A stretch of 6,337 nt of DNA from CAZEZY01 sp964516635 (GCA_964516635.1 CAZEZY010000133.1:1-6337); one strand, 5' to 3'. Positions 1-6,006 are shown, numbered from the stretch's first letter. The notes: a model not told the origin generated them from the letters alone. Program-made: numbers and translations.

Positions 1-119
1 GCTTACGCATGCGTATCAATTTTCAAGTTCTCCGAAGCCGGGTCGTGGGTTCGACATCAAGTTCCGCGTTCAGCGAGGCGTCGACGGGCCATCGACTCAA
101 TACGCCAATAGTCACTCAA

Positions 120-647
120 CTTCTGGCAGATAGCCCATGGCCCACCTATGGCCCCATCGTGGCCCACATGGAATCGTTGTGCCCGAAAAGAAGCCGCTTT
201 TTGACCCTTGGTCTGCTGGCCCAGCGGGCATCATCGCGTGGTGATGTCCGCTCGCCTTCGATAATCGCTGCCCACACTCATCTGAGAGCCTGGGCGTCTC
301 ACACTTCCTGCCAGTGATCTGGCTGGCCGGGGATATTCAGCTCAAATGGGAAGATCGTGCCCTGGATCTTGCACCTGTAAGGTGCCTGGCCATTCCGGTC
401 GAAGATGAAACAGCTCCCCTCCATGGCAGTGCATACCTCCAGCGTTCGTCACGCCGATGACATCTGGCTCATGATGGGCGGTCACATCGAACCCATTCGT
501 CGAACGGGAGAGCTTCGATATTCACATGCATGGCTGGAACGACCTCTTAGAGTGAACGGCCGCCGGCACGATGTGCCAGCAAAGCTGCTCACGTTCATCA
601 ACCGGATTCGCAAGCTGAAAGCCGCAAACGACCCTTGCTGGCAATGA
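120..647 (+). pseudogene. Decayed protein-coding gene, family not recognised
   Basis: No single open frame spans this stretch, but a continuous protein-like reading emerges across two frames. From about 120 one frame gives a segment containing GIVVPEKKPLFDPWSAGPAG, then meets a TGA at 242-244. The same frame resumes with SLGVSHFLPVIWLAGDIQL, APVRCLAIPVEDE and LHGSAYLQRSS before stopping at about 450. The next frame then continues naturally with HADDIWLMMGGHIEPIRRTG, ELRYSHAWLERPLRVNG and PAKLLTFINRIRKLK, ending at a TGA at 645-647. The switch from AYLQRSSR to HADDIW implies a one-base frameshift near 440-450. The 80-residue ORF beginning at 405 is therefore probably the 3' fragment of a longer gene. 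The true 5' end is unclear: bases 1-119 show no convincing continuation, though residues of the frame open from 9 (for example PIVTQLLADSPWPTYGP) could belong to it. I do not recognise the family. Sequencing error is an alternative to true decay. Confidence 0.5.
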
Positions 648-720
648 CTCTGGTGCCATCAGGCCGCTCCAATTCTTTCTGATGGAGGAACTGACTCCCT
701 CAGTCGTCTTCGAAACAGGT

Positions 721-1488
721 ATGCAAAATCTTTTCTCCATCCTGGCCCTGGCCCTGTTTGTGCTTTGGCCCATGGCTGCGAAGGCCTCCATCATCGAGTC
801 GCAGAGGATGCGCTGTCCAGTGGGAGGTGAGCCCATCAGCGTTCACCATGCCCGTTCCTTGTTCATTGCTGAACAGGACATGGACTTCAAAACCTATGGG
901 CCTGGCTTGTCGTTGCTGCACAACTATCCGGAATGCTCGCTCAACGGCTTTGTGGTGTTCAAAATGGATTTCACTTCTGCGGAAGTTGAGACTTTGCGCG
1001 GTTTTTTGCGGTCCAAGGCGTTTCTTGCTGCCAGGAATGAAGTTTCCAGCTACAGGGCCTATCTCATGAAAAGGCGTTTGGGTGGTTACTCGGATGCTGA
1101 ACTCGGGGCAACCTTGTTGAGGGCCACTTGGGAAGCCGAAGGATTCTGGCAGTACCGCTCGTACGCCAAGGGTGCTTTGTTCTACTACGCCCGGGAAGCG
1201 GAACGGTTGCGTTCCGAAAGTACGCCAGAGGCCTATCACGCGATGCACATCAAGGGCGAACTGAGTCGGCGTCTCATGAAGTTCTGGGATGCCTACTGGG
1301 CATTTCACTATCAGTCCAGACGCCCGGGGATTGAAGGAACCCCGTACAAAAAGATGGCCGACTACGAAAAGTGGGCGGTTCGTTTGTTGTGGTTTGGCGC
1401 ATTGCCTGTCCCATCCGAAAATGACAATTATGTAATGATCCTGTTGATGCGCCTGGCTTCCTGGTGGAATGGCTATGGTCGTTGGTAA
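721..1488 (+). CDS. Exported hypothetical protein with CPVGGE motif
   Basis: This encodes 255 residues of unknown function. The ATG at 721 is preferred over the in-frame ATG at 682 because it opens directly into a signal peptide: residues 1-22 are hydrophobic and end in AKA before SII, so the mature protein should be periplasmic or otherwise exported. No good ribosome binding site precedes 721, which leaves the start uncertain. The mature N-terminus carries C32-P-V-G-G-E, and a second cysteine, C72, lies in YPECSLNGFVVFK. The pair could be a disulphide or a metal site. The rest is rich in aromatic and charged residues and reads as amphipathic helices, e.g. ATLLRATWEAEGFWQYRSYA, resembling a helical-repeat fold. 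From memory, proteins with a CPxxGE start followed by a PxC-x-NGFVxxK segment recur as uncharacterised proteins in proteobacteria; I cannot verify the family here. Base composition is lower in GC than in downstream genes, suggesting acquired DNA. It directly follows a decayed gene. Confidence 0.75.
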   Translation: MQNLFSILALALFVLWPMAAKASIIESQRMRCPVGGEPISVHHARSLFIAEQDMDFKTYGPGLSLLHNYPECSLNGFVVFKMDFTSAEVETLRGFLRSKAFLAARNEVSSYRAYLMKRRLGGYSDAELGATLLRATWEAEGFWQYRSYAKGALFYYAREAERLRSESTPEAYHAMHIKGELSRRLMKFWDAYWAFHYQSRRPGIEGTPYKKMADYEKWAVRLLWFGALPVPSENDNYVMILLMRLASWWNGYGRW

Positions 1489-1833
1489 AGACGGGCTGGG
1501 TCCATGGAGGCAGCGTGTCTTGGGATGCCCAGTTCCTCGTGGTTTGTGCCTGTGGCCTCGAACTGGACCAGATAGAGCTTTCGTCTTGAAGTTTCCAGGT
1601 GCCACGGTAGCCCCGCCAGTTGGCTGAAGAAATCATTCCGAACCTGTTTCTTCCGTGGCGTTGCTTTCGCTTTCACCGGGTGTGGTGCACCATGATTCCC
1701 CGAGTTGACTCAGGGGGTTTCCATCACGTCATGAATCTTGGTACCCACCAAGAAGGTTTCGGTGACTTGTAAGGTCATTGAGGTGGCCCCAAGGTTATCC
1801 AGCTGAAATCTTCAGAGGCGTGCATTTGAGTAT
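1489..1833. other. Intergenic gap with short hairpin, possible gene remnant
   Basis: These 345 bases separate the convergent ends of the CPVGGE gene and the WYL regulator, and no convincing intact gene is present. On the minus strand a 67-residue open frame (1676 down to 1473) reads fairly protein-like in its middle (DFFSQLAGLPWHLETSRRKL) but has no recognisable domain, no clear ribosome binding site and overlaps the end of the preceding gene; it may be a fragment of a lost gene. A short inverted repeat, TCTTGGT / ACCAAGA with a four-base loop, lies at 1736-1753. It is located where a bidirectional terminator for the two converging genes could be, but no T-run follows on either strand. A ten-base palindrome TGGTGCACCA lies at 1683-1692. 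I can assign no function to these. Confidence 0.4.
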
Positions 1834-2814
1834 TCACTGTCTGGCGGCCTCATAGCCTCGAAGGGCCTTGGCCAGTTCGGCTTTCAAGCTTGAACGCAAT
1901 TGCTCTGGCTCCAGCGCCTCCACATGGCTGCCGTGGCGCAGCACATCCAGCGTCAGCTCCCGCAGGTCCGTGAACGGCAGTTGCATCTCCATGCGCCCAT
2001 CGGGCAGCCAGGAGATTTGCTGCTTCGGGTGCCAGGTTTCATGCGCCACCCAGCGTGCGCGCTCTTCGGTGAACCGCAACCGCGCCCACTGCACCTCACC
2101 CCCGGAGAAGATGCCGTACCCCTGGCCGACGAAATCCTCCAGCACCTGGCCGTCCACCTCCTGGGCCGGTACCTCCACCACATGCGCTTGTTCCATCGCA
2201 TCCAGCGCAAAGGAGCGCAGGCCGTGCCGCATGTGGCACCAGGCCACGAGGTACCAGCTGCCCCGGTAGTGAACGATGACCTGGGGTGACACCAGGCGGT
2301 CACTGTGTTCATTGCGGGCCCGCACGTAATAACGCAACGCCAGGCGCCGGCGGCTCAGCAAGGCAGTGGCCACCATCTCGAAATGCCGCGCTTCCACCGC
2401 CCGGTGGCCCGTGGCCAGCAGCCGGAAGCGCTTGTCCACGTCTTCAGCCGGGTGCTGACCGGATTCGATGAGCGCGCGCAGCCGAGCCTTCAGCGGTTCA
2501 ATCTGCGTCTTCAGCAGCGTGGGCTGCAGGTCCGAGAGCATCGCCTGCATCATCAGCAGGGCATAGGCTTCCTGGGCGTTGAACCACAGGCCCGGCAGGT
2601 TGTGGGTGTCGCCTTCGCGGCCCTGTTCGTAGCGGTAGCCTCGCGATTCCCGGTCCCAGACGATGGGGTAGTTGAGCCGGTCGCGCATGTACTCGATGTC
2701 GCGCTTGAACGTGGCGCGCGAGACCTCCAGCATGTCCAGCAGCGTGGCAATGGGCACCGAGCGACCGCTCTGCAGCAGGGCATCGATTTTGTAGAAGCGT
2801 TCCGTGCGGTCCAT
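1834..2814 (-). CDS. WYL-domain transcriptional regulator (YafY/DeoR-type HTH)
   Basis: A DNA-binding regulator of 326 residues with the usual three-part build. Residues 1-65 are a winged helix-turn-helix (MDRTERFYKIDALLQSG, recognition helix near SRATFKRDIEYM, wing RDRLNYPIVWDRESRGYRY). Residues about 145-215 form the WYL domain, with the name-giving W187-Y188-L189 in YRGSWYLVAWC followed by RSFALDAM. Residues about 240-320 are the C-terminal WCX-like extension. The length is normal for the family. The start at MDRTERF is chosen because it matches the usual family N-terminus; an in-frame TTG-ATG pair at 2841-2836 would add nine residues. WYL proteins sense small ligands or nucleic acid and act as repressors or activators; several control defence or stress genes (BrxR, CapW, PafBC, DriD). 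Here it is divergent from the protease operon, and an inverted repeat lies across its probable promoter, so autoregulation and control of that operon are likely inferences. Its ligand cannot be told from sequence. Confidence 0.93.
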   Translation of the reverse strand: MDRTERFYKIDALLQSGRSVPIATLLDMLEVSRATFKRDIEYMRDRLNYPIVWDRESRGYRYEQGREGDTHNLPGLWFNAQEAYALLMMQAMLSDLQPTLLKTQIEPLKARLRALIESGQHPAEDVDKRFRLLATGHRAVEARHFEMVATALLSRRRLALRYYVRARNEHSDRLVSPQVIVHYRGSWYLVAWCHMRHGLRSFALDAMEQAHVVEVPAQEVDGQVLEDFVGQGYGIFSGGEVQWARLRFTEERARWVAHETWHPKQQISWLPDGRMEMQLPFTDLRELTLDVLRHGSHVEALEPEQLRSSLKAELAKALRGYEAARQ

Positions 2815-2861
2815 GGGTATCCAGGTCGGTGTCGGCATCAACCGGATTCGGTTTCACACAC

Positions 2862-2867
2862 ATTATC
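2862..2867 (-). promoter_or_regulatory. Candidate -10 box of the WYL regulator gene
   Basis: Read on the minus strand this is GATAAT, five of six matches to TATAAT, about 50 bases upstream of the WYL start codon. The -35 position at 17 bases spacing (2885-2890) reads TCATCA, a weak match, and lies within the inverted repeat at 2877-2893. A protein bound there would overlap the promoter, which fits autoregulation. This is pattern-based only. Confidence 0.4.
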
Positions 2868-2876
2868 CGACCCGTA

Positions 2877-2910
2877 GGCTCACCTGATGAGCCACTTGTC
2901 GGGCCATACT
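2877..2910 (+). promoter_or_regulatory. Inverted-repeat operator plus -10-like box, copy 1
   Basis: Half-sites GGCTCA (2877-2882) and TGAGCC (2888-2893) are exact inverted repeats separated by five bases (CCTGA); the right half extends to TGAGCCACT. Seven bases later follows CCATACT (2904-2910), whose CATACT matches a -10 hexamer at four of six positions. No good -35 hexamer stands in front of it, as in activator-dependent promoters. The whole arrangement recurs at 5034-5070 with the same spacings. It lies between the divergent WYL and protease genes, so the WYL protein is the first candidate to bind it. The same bases can be read as the start of an ORF beginning ATG AGC CAC at 2887, which I think is incidental. 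Confidence 0.5.
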
Positions 2911-3120
2911 CGGCTTCACCTTCGTCCGATGTTCTCCCCTGTAATCTCCATCGATGCTGTTCGGGCGTTATCTGGCTGCCTTGCTTCCCTCAAATCCCCT
3001 GCATTCCATGGATGGCTCTGTTTCATGACGCTTGCCCTGCGGTTGACCCTTCGGTATCTCTTTCGAACGATGGCGGTCCTCCATCACCTGGTTTCCTGTC
3101 TGTCCCGGCGCTGTGGCGAT

Positions 3121-4413
3121 ATGCGGTTTCTGGCCATTCTGGTGGTGGTTTCTTCGCTGTCCCATGCGGCCAGAGCCGATGAGTCGGATGCGCCGGGGGC
3201 TGCATTGCTGGCGGCATCGCGAACCGCCCTGGTCGATGTCAAGATTGGACTCATCCGTATCCGCGGAGAGGTCTCCTGGGCCAGTGGGTTCGTTCTGAAC
3301 AACCCCCGATGGGTCGTCACCAACGTCCATGCCATCGATGCCCTCCTGAGCGAGCCCGACCTGTACCGAGTTCGCGTCCTCGGTGCACAGGGGCAGCATC
3401 TGCACGCTCGCGTCATCGCGCTGGATGTGGCCAGTGACCTGGCCCTGCTGCAGACGGACCTTCCATTGAACACCCGGCCCCTGTCGCTCGCCACTCAACT
3501 GCCACCAGCGGGTGAAACCGTCTACGCCATCGGCAAACCCTCCCATCGGGGGTTCATCGTGGTCGAGGGGCGCATCGATTTGCTGAGCAATGGCGAGCAA
3601 GGCACCGAATCCCTCGAGTTCACGGGCACCCTCGAGTCGGGCATGAGTGGCGGGCCGGTGCTCAATGCCCGTGGCGAGGTGGTGGCCGTCAACCGTGCGG
3701 TCTTCCTGGAGCCTCCCCGCCACAGCGACCTGGTGGCTGTGCCGCCTCTGAAACGACTGCTGGCACAAGCCGCCCAGCAACCGTATGCAGACCACGAGAG
3801 CCTGCGTCAGGACATCATCCGCCAGCATCGGGCGTGGGCCTCTCATCGTGCTCAGTCCGTCTTGCGCATCATGCAGCAACGCGAACCCCTGGGGCCGTTT
3901 CTGGTGCCTTCGTCGTCATCGAACTGCGAGGGTGGTCGATTCAGCGAGGCCGATGACGACTTTGATGTCTATCGCCTGCGCTGCGCCTTCAACTGGGATG
4001 CCGAAAGCGAAACCCTGCTTCCGGAGCCTGGCTATCAGATGCGGCACTTCTGGCTTCACCAACCGGGCTTCCATCGTCTGCAGTCCGCCAGGGCAGCCCA
4101 GCAGGTCATGGAGTACCTGCGCAATCAGCCCGTCCCGTCCCATCGTCACCGGGGCTCATGGCAGTGTCGCTCGGACAGACTGACCAATGCGGAGCGCATC
4201 ACCCTCGACATACAGGCTTGCCGTCGCGGCTATCCCCACTGGCCAGGTTTTCACGACCACCGATTGCGGGTGGTGGCACTCATCCCGGGCCGTGATGCGC
4301 TCGTCAGTGCGCTCGACATGAACGGCATCGACCCAGAGAACGCCAGGCGGATGACCGTTCAGTGGCTCGATGCCATCGGACGACGTGAACAGGTGCGGAG
4401 GGCGCAGCCATGA
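3121..4413 (+). CDS. Exported trypsin/HtrA-like serine protease
   Basis: A chymotrypsin-fold serine peptidase of the DegP/HtrA (S1C, Trypsin_2) type, 430 residues from the chosen start. The catalytic triad is visible: His70 in WVVTNVH, Asp106 in VASDLALLQ and Ser176 in ESGMSGGPV, with spacings close to those of HtrA proteases. The N-terminus (MRFLAILVVVSSLSHAARA, cleavage after A19) is a signal peptide, so it should act in the periplasm. There is no PDZ domain; instead residues about 215-430 form a C-terminal region I do not recognise, with four cysteines (C269, C288, C349, C367) that could make two disulphides. The start at 3121 is chosen for the signal peptide; upstream in-frame ATGs at 2887, 3025 and 3070 add sequence without domain character, and none of the four has a strong ribosome binding site. 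It is coupled by a four-base overlap to the membrane protein downstream, suggesting equimolar expression or interaction. The substrate is unknown. Confidence 0.88.
   Translation: MRFLAILVVVSSLSHAARADESDAPGAALLAASRTALVDVKIGLIRIRGEVSWASGFVLNNPRWVVTNVHAIDALLSEPDLYRVRVLGAQGQHLHARVIALDVASDLALLQTDLPLNTRPLSLATQLPPAGETVYAIGKPSHRGFIVVEGRIDLLSNGEQGTESLEFTGTLESGMSGGPVLNARGEVVAVNRAVFLEPPRHSDLVAVPPLKRLLAQAAQQPYADHESLRQDIIRQHRAWASHRAQSVLRIMQQREPLGPFLVPSSSSNCEGGRFSEADDDFDVYRLRCAFNWDAESETLLPEPGYQMRHFWLHQPGFHRLQSARAAQQVMEYLRNQPVPSHRHRGSWQCRSDRLTNAERITLDIQACRRGYPHWPGFHDHRLRVVALIPGRDALVSALDMNGIDPENARRMTVQWLDAIGRREQVRRAQP
4397..4402 (+). promoter_or_regulatory. Ribosome binding site of the membrane protein gene
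   Basis: GGAGGG lies seven bases before the ATG at 4410, inside the end of the protease gene. It decides the start in favour of 4410 over the in-frame ATG at 4419. Confidence 0.7.
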
Positions 4414-5006
4414 CCGCAATGCTCAAACCCTCGCAGCAGTGGTGGCTGGCGCTGCTGTGCTGGGGCCTGTGGTCGGCCTCGGTGCTCCTGGTGCCCGCCG
4501 TGTCAGCGGTTGACCGCGACCTCGTTGGCGAAGCGTGGCAGGTTTGGGGAACGTGGCTGGTGCTGGCGGTGGCCTGGGTCGTGCTCTGGACCGTCCTGCA
4601 CCGGGTCTTCAACGGGGAACAGGCGGCATACCGATACGCGCTGGCCACGGGTCTGGTCCTCTTCTTCGGGTCGGTTGTTCTTCGGGGGCTGATGTCTGTC
4701 CTGTGGTTTGCCATGGGGTGGCCCGCCCATGCGGTGATGACCCTGTTGCTTGAGGGCGTGCTGGCGGCTGTTCTGCTCAGACACCACCTTCTGAGCTTAC
4801 TGGGGCCTGGCGTCTTCGCCTCATGGAGTCCGCTGGCGCTGGGTCTGGCGCTGTTGGCCTATCTGGGCGGTTCGTACCCATCTCAACACCTCCTGGACCC
4901 GGAGCTGATGCCTTACCGCTCCCATGTCCTGCCGGCCGAATGGGTGCTGGAGAGGGGCGGTTCCACCGCAGAGGTCGTTGACCGGTTGATGACCGACGAA
5001 CCCTGA
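4410..5006 (+). CDS. Polytopic inner-membrane protein, function unknown
   Basis: A 198-residue, strongly hydrophobic protein with four to five predicted membrane segments judged by eye: about 11-33, 46-66, 75-101, 106-126 and 138-155. The last 40 residues (from about 158) are polar and contain LLDPELMPYRSH and an acidic tail ending TDEP, presumably a soluble end. There is no signal peptide and no recognised family motif; I could not assign a transporter or enzyme class. The start codon overlaps the protease stop codon (ATGA at 4410-4413) with a good ribosome binding site in front, so the two are almost certainly translated from one mRNA. The simplest inference is that this protein anchors, receives or is cleaved by the exported protease, or that both serve one envelope process. 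This is inferred from genetic coupling only. Confidence 0.85.
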   Translation: MTAMLKPSQQWWLALLCWGLWSASVLLVPAVSAVDRDLVGEAWQVWGTWLVLAVAWVVLWTVLHRVFNGEQAAYRYALATGLVLFFGSVVLRGLMSVLWFAMGWPAHAVMTLLLEGVLAAVLLRHHLLSLLGPGVFASWSPLALGLALLAYLGGSYPSQHLLDPELMPYRSHVLPAEWVLERGGSTAEVVDRLMTDEP

Positions 5007-5033
5007 ATCGGGGTCTTACTCAAAAATGGGTGA

Positions 5034-5070
5034 AGTGGCTCACGCTATGAGCCACTACCCATCCCATACT
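5034..5070 (+). promoter_or_regulatory. Inverted-repeat operator plus -10-like box, copy 2
   Basis: AGTGGCTCA (5034-5042) and TGAGCCACT (5048-5056) are perfect nine-base inverted repeats around five bases (CGCTA). The flanks GGGT and ACCC also pair if two bases bulge. Seven bases after the right arm stands CCATACT (5064-5070), again a candidate -10 without a good -35. Transcription from here would begin near 5077 and leave a short leader before the DUF4258-like gene at 5106. This copy is more symmetric than the one at 2877-2910, from which it differs in the bases between the motif blocks. A Rho-independent terminator for the upstream operon is less likely, since no T-run follows on the plus strand. 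Confidence 0.55.
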
Positions 5071-5095
5071 GCCTCCATCCCCAACCCGAACCGAT

Positions 5096-5101
5096 GGAGG
5101 T
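5096..5101 (+). promoter_or_regulatory. Ribosome binding site of the DUF4258-like gene
   Basis: GGAGGT stands four bases before the ATG at 5106. It lies inside the reading frame that begins with the in-frame ATG at 5094, so 5106 is the real start and 5094 is not. Confidence 0.8.
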
Positions 5102-5105
5102 CACC

Positions 5106-5519
5106 ATGTTCAGCGCCCAATCCAGCCAACTCAGCCCGTCCAGCCGACGAATTTCGCTCATCCGGCAAGGCTTCATGGAGATGCTGCCCCTTCCGCTGTC
5201 TCCCCACGCCGAGGTCCGCCAGCAGCAGCGGGGCATCCGCCGGGACGTGCTCGACTGCCTGGTCGCCTACGGACGGCGTGAACACGACCACCAACACTGC
5301 GAAATCGTCTACTTCGACAGCAAGGCCATCGAGCGGGTGCAGCGGGAGGTTGGCCCGCAGGCCGCCCACCTGGCGAGTGACCACCGGGATGTCTACGCCG
5401 TCATCGACAGCGATGGCTATGTCGTCACCACCGGTCACCGCTACCGCCGCATCCTGCGCGACAAGAGCCAGTCGAACTTCCGAGCCAGCCGTCGCCGGTC
5501 CTTTAAATCACACCAATAA
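5106..5519 (+). CDS. Small basic DUF4258-like protein
   Basis: A 137-residue protein whose middle resembles the DUF4258 pattern: a histidine-arginine helix (SPHAEVRQQQRGIRRDVLDC, residues 32-51) followed by beta strands and a closing YAVIDSDGYVVTTGHRYRRI (residues 97-116). In this family the conserved H-A-x-x-R...R-G and the terminal V-V-T motif are the hallmarks; DUF4258 domains are small alpha-beta units, some found in toxin contexts, with no settled biochemical activity. Residues 1-30 look disordered, and the last 20 residues (FRASRRRSFKSHQ) form a basic tail, compatible with nucleic-acid binding. There is no signal peptide, so it is cytoplasmic. A strong ribosome binding site fixes the start. 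The gene has its own candidate operator and promoter upstream and ends 29 bases before the MerR start. Family assignment is from motif resemblance only; the toxin role is not shown. Confidence 0.7.
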   Translation: MFSAQSSQLSPSSRRISLIRQGFMEMLPLPLSPHAEVRQQQRGIRRDVLDCLVAYGRREHDHQHCEIVYFDSKAIERVQREVGPQAAHLASDHRDVYAVIDSDGYVVTTGHRYRRILRDKSQSNFRASRRRSFKSHQ

Positions 5520-5542
5520 GAACAGTTATGGTGTGCTAATAT
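5509..5542 (+). promoter_or_regulatory. Dyad operator and -10 box of the MerR gene
   Basis: CACACCAATAA (5509-5519) and TTATGGTGTG (5526-5535) are inverted repeats, exact apart from one bulged base, separated by GAACAG. The left arm contains the stop codon of the preceding gene. TAATAT (5537-5542) directly after the right arm is a candidate -10 element. A dyad immediately upstream of the -10 region is the usual site of MerR-family proteins, so autoregulation is a reasonable inference. If TAATAT is the -10, transcription would start at about 5549, the A of the MerR start codon. A terminator is unlikely as the stem is AT-rich and lacks a T-run. Confidence 0.5.
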
Positions 5543-5548
5543 GAATGC

Positions 5549-5998
5549 ATGTCACACACATACCTGCTCAGCGAACTGTGCGCCCTGGTCGATTTGCCCA
5601 TCCGCACGGTGCGCTACTACGTGCAGCAGGGGCTGGTGGACCGCCCGGCAGGGGAAACCCGGGCGGCCCGCTACGGGGAGACACAACTCGGCCAGTTGCG
5701 GCTCATCAAGAAGTGGACGGCCGCGGGCCTGTCACTCGACCGCATTCGCGAACTGCTGCAAGGCCAGGACCCGGCGGTGCCCGAGCGGCCCAAGCGCCGG
5801 GGCACGCTGGAGGTGGTCAGCCGCCTCACCATCGATGACGGGGTGGAACTCGTCATCGAACCCAGCCGGGCAGGGCTCACGCCGGAGCAGGTGCGAGCGT
5901 TCAGCCGGGCGGTGATGAAGCTTTACGACGACATCACCCGACCGGAATCCTCGATGGACGACGCGGCCAGCACATCCCACAAAGCCCACTCCAGATAA
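5549..5998 (+). CDS. MerR-family transcriptional regulator
   Basis: A 149-residue regulator. Residues 1-75 form the MerR winged helix-turn-helix: YLLSELCALVDLPIRTVRYY, the signature R19-x-x-R22-Y-Y and Q-x-G-L-V wing start, then ARYGETQLGQLRLIKKWTAAG and LSLDRIRELLQG. The effector part (76-149) lacks the cysteines of metal sensors (only C11 is present) and holds a short segment, VSRLTIDDGVELVIEPSRAG, followed by a helix PEQVRAFSRAVMKLYDDI and a polar tail. It is shorter than drug-binding MerR proteins, so a protein partner or a small ligand cannot be told apart. The start at 5549 is set by the HTH; two overlapping ATGs at 5541 and 5545 are in other frames, and no Shine-Dalgarno sequence precedes it, which fits a leaderless or weakly translated mRNA. 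It ends 32 bases before the VIT-domain gene, its likely operon partner and target. Confidence 0.92.
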   Translation: MSHTYLLSELCALVDLPIRTVRYYVQQGLVDRPAGETRAARYGETQLGQLRLIKKWTAAGLSLDRIRELLQGQDPAVPERPKRRGTLEVVSRLTIDDGVELVIEPSRAGLTPEQVRAFSRAVMKLYDDITRPESSMDDAASTSHKAHSR

Positions 5999-6006
5999 AT
6001 CAACGG

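Larger units (their letters stand above)
2815..3120. other. Divergent promoter region, WYL regulator / protease
   Basis: These 306 bases lie between the start of the minus-strand WYL gene and the preferred start of the plus-strand protease. The half nearest the WYL gene carries the regulatory signals listed separately (GATAAT-like -10 on the minus strand, inverted repeat, CATACT box). The half nearest the protease (about 2911-3120) is open in the protease frame, and starts at 2887, 3025 or 3070 are formally possible, but the translation has no domain character. If the CATACT box is the -10 element, the protease mRNA would have a 5' leader of roughly 200 bases. I see no riboswitch-like structure in it, nor a leader terminator. 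Confidence 0.5.

Noticed and set aside
9..317. 102-residue open frame on the plus strand
   Set aside because: Biased toward S, R and T with no domain character; a different frame in 120-450 reads far more like protein, so this is mostly a shadow of the broken gene.
700..1605. 301-residue minus-strand open frame
   Set aside because: It lies opposite the CPVGGE gene, whose signal peptide and composition are convincing; the minus translation has no recognisable pattern and no start signals.
1683..1692. TGGTGCACCA palindrome as a regulatory site
   Set aside because: A single ten-base palindrome far from any gene start, with no second copy; not distinguishable from chance.
2305..2877. 190-residue plus-strand open frame opposite the WYL gene
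   Set aside because: Shadow of the GC-rich WYL coding strand; the WYL protein has clear HTH and WYL motifs.
2968..3879. 303-residue minus-strand open frame
   Set aside because: Opposite the serine protease, which shows a complete catalytic triad and signal peptide.
5034..5056. Rho-independent terminator of the protease/membrane operon
   Set aside because: The stem is strong but there is no T-run on the plus strand. On the minus strand an ATTTTTG follows, yet no minus-strand gene would use it, and the repeat of the whole motif at 2877-2910 argues for an operator.
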